Source of the DNA: Phallus indusiatus
Taxonomy: Eukaryota; Basidiomycota; Agaricomycetes; Phallales; Phallaceae
Assembly: GCA_027605045.1 (NCBI GenBank)
Contig: JAQFWX010000004.1
Span: forward strand, 1 to 64,000
Direction: 5' to 3'
Length of the DNA stretch: 64,000 bases
Shown piece by piece: positions 59,051 to 64,000 of the stretch; the stretch's first letter is position 1, and each line of letters opens with the position of its first letter. A program made the position numbers and the translations under genes. The notes below the pieces were generated by a model. The model was not told where the DNA came from, ran no database searches, and saw nothing but the letters and a program-made list of their open reading frames with translations.

Positions 59051-62000
59051 AAATCAACGAATGCACACGGAAAGAAAAGGTAGACGAAAACGAACAAACG
59101 CGATTTGACCTTGACAGGGGAAGGCGGTTTTATAACTTGCCTGAGGGGAGTGAGAAGGAGGAGGGTGAAGGAGGGAGGTTTTGTTGATAACCTGCAGGGA
59201 CGAAGAGGATGCGGAAAGAGTCGTTTGGTGCTATGAATGAGATATTTAAGGACTTGGAGAGCTCGAACGGCGAAGACTGACCGTGAGCCGGCAGCCTCCA
59301 CGCGCCGCTTGTTTCTTATAACACCGGGCGCTAACAGTAGCTCTTTTTTTTACTTTGTTAATTTTTTTTTTCATACTATTTTATATATTCTCTCTTTACA
59401 ACCTACGGAAAGAACTGTGCTTGAGGGAATATGTGGCTATCCTGCTTCAATAAAACTAAAAAGAGATATTATTACAAAGAGGCTTCCTGCCGTGAAAGAG
59501 TGAGTGAGATCTCATGTAATCCTCCACTGAGTGCCTACGGAGTGCTAACGCTCTAGACGTTCCGCTATGATGTATTTGCGCGTTGGTAGATCTCAAAAAC
59601 CGCCTCGCTTCTTGGAGGCGTTTCAACGAGCGTTCTGAGTCTTCGCTGTCAAAAAGCATTTTCGAAGGGAAGACCCAAAAGCTTCTGTTTTCCCAATTAG
59701 TGTGCGACAAGGAATTAATAATAAATACAATATCTGCTTCATCGCCACGTGATCCGTTACGACGACTCAGAGAGCGCCATCAGCGAAACCGTCACAAATT
59801 CCGGAATCTATTCCCACACACCGGAGTGCCACCTCTTCGGCATCGCTCGGCACAGCCCAATCCAAGAGATCTCATCTACTGCTTACCTAAACGCAAACAA
59901 ATATTAAATATTTTATATTTTGTATTTCTCTTCATCAACATCCCTTGAACAACCAGTACGTTGAACGTTGAACCCTGTCAATCCCACCTTTTTTAAACGT
60001 TTATATGTCGGACTCTCATTTCTCCAAGTTCAACAACAGTCATTCATTCATCCGCGCAGCGCACATGAATATTGCGTACAGCTGAATCGAACCAAAACGT
60101 TCACTTGGGCCTTTTATTTTTACACGCGATCTAAGACACCTGCAAAACAGGTGGAAAAAAAAAGCTGACGTTATTGTTTGGTTCAATTCCTCATTAACAT
60201 TTCTAACAACTCCGACGGGCGTTAACCCCAAATTCAACCATCTTTGCTCTTCTAAACTCACACGCAAATAGATTGAGTTGTTTTCTGTGTTCCGTTTCAT
60301 CACGCGTGATTCGGTCCGAGTCCTACCCTCCGTCGCTGGGTTTTGAAGCTTCGAAGTCTGATTGTAATCCTGCTTATGTGAGTTTTGTCATCGTCGTTTA
60401 TTTCTAATTTTGTTCGTGAATTCGCAAATCCATCTACGTTATCAAGTCTTTTCCACGTCAATCTTGCTTATGATGACGTTGTGCCTTGTATTGTCAACTA
60501 TTTCATTCATTATTGCGTCGATCTCATTTTTTCTGACATGGGTAGTAAATGCTGAAACCGCAAGACTTGCTTGACTGCCATGTATATCAAAGCTCCAGCT
60601 CTCTTTCCTCTTTCTCCTAGAGCCCTGAGTGGATCCGTTTCGAAGAATCTTATATGGGATCAATTTCACCCTGTACCTGTGCCATTCTTGTTCCCCGTCA
60701 AGGAAGACGCTGTTTTCAGCAAAGTCTTGCCTTCTACCTCGGTTCCAACATAGCTTCAGCAATCTCTTAGCGGCAATATTAATGTTTCGGAAAAGATTAC
60801 TTCCCTGCTGATCCTGAAGCTCACATGGAAAACCATGTACCTGAATAACCCTTGGATTTCACCATAACTTGCATAGACAATCTTTTTCTTTTTTCACACC
60901 CCGATGTTGAATTTCATGGACTCCATCATGATATTCATATTCTACGTATGGTATAGGTGTGAATCTGGCATATCTCTTATTGATTCTTGATGTAAGACAT
61001 TGATTCATTTTTCCTTACATGTCATATTGATGACCGAAATCTTCCAAGAAGAATTCATTTCATTCATTGTCTTACATATAGTGTATGTATGTTTCTGTCG
61101 CTTTACTTCGCAAAAGCATTTTCTTCCGTGTCATGTCAGTTAAAATTCATTGAAGAACGATGACGATTCAGGAACTACATTACATAAAGGGGCCCCACGT
61201 ATATCCTTCGATGACCAAGAACTCACTTAGGATCGAAGCATTCTCTCCCATCAATGGTTCGTTCAGGGAGGTTACTTAGATGCAGCCACATCCAATTTTT
61301 TTCATACCTCAGAGACCTCTGGTGCCATTTTCGGTTCTCTCATATGAATGCTCAGTTTCACGTTCTTGGGTATACATACTTCTACGTATATTAAAACTCC
61401 CGGTGAATAGGGGCTTACATACATAAGTACTGGTTCAGGAACCACAAGTGGATCTAGAGTCCAGCTTTCATCGTGGCAACCTGAAGGGAGTTATCCGGTT
61501 CTTTTCTCTTGATATTTTGGCTTGATGGTTGCCACTCAGCAGGCTTCTTTACGTAGATCACGCCCATCCAGTGCGTGAGTGTCCTTGCGAAGCAAATTAT
61601 CATCTGCTGGGGAAAATTTTTACGAGAAGGTCCGAGATTGATGATGACGCTGAGATAAATTCGATTGTTCAGTTTTTGACCGACGGAAACATCACTTCTC
61701 AAAGCACTGGCTCTTAACGGAACAAAGAATGCCATCATCGTTCTGTAGCGAGTATGACACAGCAGTTAAGAGTTGTCTTATTTCTTGTCATGCTTCCATT
61801 TCACCGCAACCTCCGGCCGGGAAGGAAACAAAAAAAATAATAAACGGATATTCCCCTTACCTGTTAATCGTTATCTTTACACGGCGAACCTTGCCCGTTG
61901 TTTTGTGGGAGCTCGTGGGTAAGCACATATTAACCCCTATTAACGTGTTATTTATACCACTTTTATATGTACTCCACCAACAAACAAACAAGAGTGAGTA

Positions 62001-63632
62001 GAATTTGACACAAAGGCGAACAATAAGATGTTATATTCCCGGAAAATTGCCTTTGCGAACACCTCGTACGTAAGTCCAGTAGAGAGGCTTTAGGCTACAA
62101 GCTCCCAGAAGAAAAGGGAAGCCTTGCTCAAGTTCCCCATGTAGGTCAAAAGGAAAACATGAAGTTTGTACCTTTCGTACGACCATTCATCAAAAGGAGA
62201 TATCTGGTCCGCTCGCCATGTTTACTAAAATTACTATTATTATTATTATTATTATTAGAGATGTCGCAATGCAAGCTCATTTTTCTTCGCCAAACAATTC
62301 CGATTAACTTTTTTGTACACAATCGCTTCTAGCTATCCATTAGCAGTGAAAGGAGCTTGACATTATTCGTAATATACGAATAACTCTGGGTTTTGACTAG
62401 ACTGATTTACAGTAGGGTCACCCACTGAGGGCATGTAACCTGTAGCCACTTGGTCGGCTGCTACTTGTGGTTTATCAATGATATTTCATAATATTGCACC
62501 GACCGCAAATCTCCGGGATGTGATCTGACGGAGGATCCGAGGAACAGAATACATATTATAGTTTGAAAAGTGAATGAGTGTTTCCCATGTACATATCTCT
62601 TCATTGTACATATGTATACATAATCGCCAATGGCGACCAACGACTTCACTATCGGATCCTGATACAAGTAAATTGGGTCTATTTCCTACCAAAAAGCATG
62701 GACATTTTGGAGAATGTCAAAGTGCTATAATCCTTAGTTTTTGACCCACAAGTCCATAAGCCCCACCCGTGTCGACGACCCTAAAATATCGAAGTACCTG
62801 CCTTTCTCTCTGTTTATCTCTTGTTAGTCCTGTGAGGGATCATCGATTCTCGCAGTACCTGGATCAAACATATATCGCTGCACCGGTTTACGTAGTTATT
62901 TGATTGGTATTCCTACGCGCCGTATCAACGCAGTGTATTATGCGCGGGAGCTCTTATCCATGCAATGACGGGCTATGTGTAGTATAGCCCACTGAGAATT
63001 ACCATCATGATCGGTGCGGAGAATATACAAACCCTGCAGGTTTTTACAGTTGGTTCTTGCAAAGTCCGCTTTTTGTTATTTCTCTAGCTAAACACGACAA
63101 AGGTTCGAGGTGTTCCAAAATATTGGCTTTGGGAAAATGCTTTTTTACGTTTATATTACTAGTTAACCACGCCACAACAATTTTTTCGAGCTATATGCGA
63201 GATATTGACCGCTCTACGGAAGTTCTTTCCTTCTGTCGGGGATAAAAGCCCGCGGATAGATACTGACCGACAAGGCAGCCCTCGCTTTTCGTTGAACAGG
63301 AGAATCAATATACTCCAATGCGCTGCATTTTTAAAAAAATGAATCATCCTCGAATACCGCCCTTTGTCCTCTGCGTTGTGGAAAGCACTAAATGCAAAGT
63401 TGCAAACCGGATGATGGTGTTCGGGACCGACTTCCCGCTTGGCTATTTAAATCACGTGACTGCATTGCTGGCGTGCCGAAGTGAACTCCGAGCGACGAAG
63501 CGCAACCAGCGGCAATTATTCTTAACAACACCACGGGCGAGGAACGAGAGAGTCAACAAAGAAAGCCCCAGCAATTGTCAAAGTTCGCCATTTTTAGATA
63601 ACCCTGCGGCCTGATTCTATAACAGTGTCATC
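59051..63632. other. 4.6 kb gene-poor region
   Basis: No supported gene. Short open frames on both strands (for example 59583-59948 +, 60442-60762 -, 61454-61738 -) overlap one another and lack domains. A trinucleotide run (ATT)n lies at about 62232-62257, and poly-T/poly-A runs are common. It may contain long leaders or non-coding transcripts, but nothing shows this directly. Confidence 0.5.
62230..62260. repeat. (ATT)n microsatellite
   Basis: About eight to nine uninterrupted ATT units following a TTACT stretch. Confidence 0.85.
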
Positions 63633-64000
63633 ATGTCAGGTACCGCTACAGAGTTGTCCTTTCATCTCTGCGAACGATCTCATAACACATTTCTTATCTA
63701 GGTCAAACGGCTCTCATCCTCGGAGCAACTGGAGCGACTGGCAAACATCTTCTCAGAGAGCTTCTCGCTTCATCCAAGTTCAGCAAAGTAGGCGAATTCG
63801 GACGGAGAACAACGCCGTTAGATGGCTTACCTAACAAAGAAAAGTTGGCTCAAAAGGTTATAGATTTTGAAAAGGTGCACGAGGCGGGGTTGAACGATGA
63901 GAAATGGGATGTGGTGTATATTGTGTAAGTTAGCGAAAGATCTTCCGTGCTTGATTGTCATGTAATAAGAAGTCATCGCTCAGGATGGGAACTACGAGAG
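63633..64000 (+). CDS. FMP52/TIP30-like NAD(P)-binding protein, 5' part
   Basis: A tiny first exon (ATG TCA G) splices over a ~60 nt intron (GTACCG..ATCTAG) to give MSGQTALILGATGATGKHLL-RELLASSKFSKVGEFGRRTT, PLDGLPNKEKLAQKVIDFEK and LNDEKWDVVYI before the next donor near 63925. The GATGATGKHLLREL block is the Rossmann nucleotide-binding loop, and GRRTTPL follows as in fungal FMP52 and animal HTATIP2/TIP30. Fungal members are associated with the mitochondrial outer membrane; the reaction is unknown. The window ends inside the gene. Confidence 0.75.

Noticed and set aside
59500..59600. tRNA gene
   Set aside because: Some resemblance to tRNA box sequences (CTAGAGCGTTAGCACTCC on the - strand), but no proper acceptor stem, anticodon arm or GGTTCGA box B.

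Overview
The window is the left end of a chromosome from a basidiomycete fungus, most probably a mushroom-forming Agaricomycete. The C-rich telomere strand starts at base 1. Genes beyond 13 kb have the many 45-60 nt introns with GT..AG ends and the protein families usual for that group: a DUF6533 membrane protein, a GH16 beta-glucanase with a C-terminal membrane anchor, many Ser-rich proteins, and an Nrg1-like C2H2 regulator. All assignments come from reading the sequence; no database search was possible.

Bases 1-13,100 are telomere and subtelomere with no gene I can support. In order they hold: a (CCCTAAA)n telomere; a 33-35 bp minisatellite; eight dispersed copies of a ~169 bp repeat; a solo LTR (1800-2195, target duplication ATCAC); a 25 bp palindrome; a 19 bp minisatellite; a 1.9 kb field with about thirty exact same-strand copies of CGGAGAG, including two ~265 bp direct repeats with a 19 bp perfect palindrome; a second solo LTR (9192-9587, GTTTC); and a higher-order repeat (10.23-12.25 kb) interrupted by a CACTA-like inverted-repeat element (target duplication AAG), which itself carries a third solo LTR (10824-11123, GATTC) in its left arm.

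Bases 13,100-30,000 hold: a large zinc-finger/transposase-like gene (13125-16965, +); a THEM6-type thioesterase-like gene (17277-18506, +); a secreted GH16 glucanase (18941-20735, -); a small acidic Ser-rich protein (21353-21972, +); a DUF6533 membrane protein (22889-24622, +); a small Cys-containing unknown (24908-25678, +); and a very large Ser-rich unknown (26072-29993, -).

Bases 30,000-49,000 are all on the + strand: mitochondrial phosphate carrier (31810-33343), bestrophin-family channel (33876-36512), cytochrome P450 (37808-39806), a doubtful mini-gene (40087-40286), a small mitochondrially targeted protein (40799-41279), an F-box-like protein (42215-43247), and two long low-complexity unknowns (44070-45455, 46752-48817).

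Bases 49,000-64,000 hold a Zn2Cys6 transcription factor (49295-53120, -), an isochorismatase-like hydrolase (53711-54834, +), an Nrg1-like C2H2 regulator (57619-59050, -), a long gene-poor stretch, and the 5' end of an FMP52/TIP30-like NAD(P)-binding gene cut by the window edge (63633-64000, +). I see no convincing biosynthetic cluster, tRNA, rRNA or CRISPR array. The strongest unexplained signal is the CGGAGAG field; the clearest history is the LTR-in-CACTA-in-repeat nest.
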